Below are positions 13,510 to 13,766 of a DNA stretch of 13,766 bases, piece by piece. Position 1 is the stretch's first letter; each line of letters begins with the position of its first letter. Origin of the DNA: JBKEBX01 sp047974615. Lineage in GTDB: Bacteria > Bacillota > Clostridia > Lachnospirales > CAMZNU01. The notes below the pieces were generated by a model. The model saw only the letters and a list, made by a program, of their open reading frames with translations, did no database searches and was not told the origin of the DNA. The position numbers and the translations under genes are program-made. The stretch spans positions 1 through 13,766 of the forward strand of contig JBKECM010000177.1 in the NCBI GenBank assembly GCA_047974615.1, read 5' to 3'.

Positions 13510-13550
13510 AAAGATAGTAGAGGACATTTTGGTTTTCTACTATCTTTTTT
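13510..13550 (+). terminator. Intrinsic terminator of luxS-TSCPD
   Basis: AAAGATAGTAG (13510-13520) pairs with CTACTATCTTT (13537-13547), an 11-bp perfect stem. The T run continues to 13550. It begins 9 bp after the stop codon. Confidence 0.9.
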
Positions 13551-13613
13551 ATATTGACTATAAAATAGCTGAAACAATAAAGTCAGGTTTCAAGGAGGGT
13601 GCTGATAAAGGAT

Positions 13614-13766
13614 AGAAAAAAATATTACTACACAAAAATTACGCTCGACTTGATGATTTGCTTTGCAAATCATCTTGCATGTCGCATAAAATTAGCACTC
13701 TTTCCTCGCTGATTTTATGCTATCTCACTATTTTTGTGCCATTGTCATTAGTAATATTTTTTTCTT
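13614..13766. repeat. Palindromic dispersed repeat, copy 2 (with extra hairpin)
   Basis: The outer arms are inverted: 13614-13630 against 13749-13765 (both around AATATTACTA / TAGTAATATT). Inside them, CACAAAAAT pairs with ATTTTTGTG. Two internal hairpins follow. The first is GATGATTTGC/GCAAATCATC (13652-13674), also in copy 1. The second is GCATAAAATTAGC (13684-13696) with GCTGATTTTATGC (13708-13720), one mismatch, absent from copy 1. Net extra length over copy 1 is 36 bp. No ORF is present. Confidence 0.85.

Noticed and set aside
1..13766. CRISPR array, tRNA or rRNA genes, prophage or transposase genes
   Set aside because: No regularly spaced repeats, cloverleaf-like segments, rRNA-like sequence or integrase/transposase reading frames were found. 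The repeats present are palindromic and gene-free.
1..13766. Circular molecule closed by terminal overlap
   Set aside because: The two end repeats are direct but differ by 36 bp inside, so the ends are not an exact overlap. The ordinary ribosomal operon also argues for a chromosome.

Overview
The window is AT-rich throughout. It carries Gram-positive signatures: strong AAGGAGG-type ribosome binding sites, TTGACA/TATAAT promoters often with an extended -10 TG, a BceAB-type peptide transporter, a lipoprotein binding protein, an rpsF-ssb-rpsR operon, LuxS and a TIGR03905-type TSCPD protein. Together these suggest a low-GC Firmicute, probably a clostridium-like anaerobe. I cannot name the genus. 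Both ends of the window lie in copies of one palindromic repeat, which is what a contig broken at a dispersed repeat would look like.

Layout: (1) 1-97, a truncated repeat copy. (2) 294-1595 (+), a secreted TolC-like coiled-coil protein with its own promoter and terminator. (3) 1750-1860, an imperfect palindromic element. (4) 1948-4751 (+), bceA-bceB-like ABC transporter genes without a two-component system beside them. (5) 4882-5879 (+), rpsF-ssb-rpsR, with a promoter, a structured leader and a bidirectional terminator. (6) 5931-6072, a second palindromic element at the convergent junction. (7) 9645-6070 (-), a four-gene operon: acyl-CoA dehydrogenase-like flavoprotein, PhnD-like binding protein without signal peptide, core MetE-like zinc methyltransferase, and a cysteine-free small protein with an OsmC-like pattern. 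(8) 12470-9972 (-), an ATPase/lipoprotein/permease transporter of the nitrate/sulfonate/taurine class. (9) 12692-13501 (+), luxS and a TSCPD-domain gene. (10) 13614-13766, the second repeat copy, 36 bp longer inside than the first.

The most interesting part is 6070-12515. A sulfonate/taurine-class importer lies directly upstream of a tightly packed operon on the same strand. That operon encodes a flavoprotein lacking the acyl-CoA dehydrogenase catalytic glutamate, a binding-protein fold that appears to stay in the cytoplasm, and a methyltransferase that keeps the zinc and homocysteine residues of MetE but has no folate-binding half. LuxS, which releases homocysteine, is the divergent neighbour. 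A reasonable inference is uptake of a small sulfur- or methyl-containing compound and its use in thiol/methionine metabolism. The substrate and chemistry cannot be read from sequence, and the system does not match a named pathway that I can identify with certainty.
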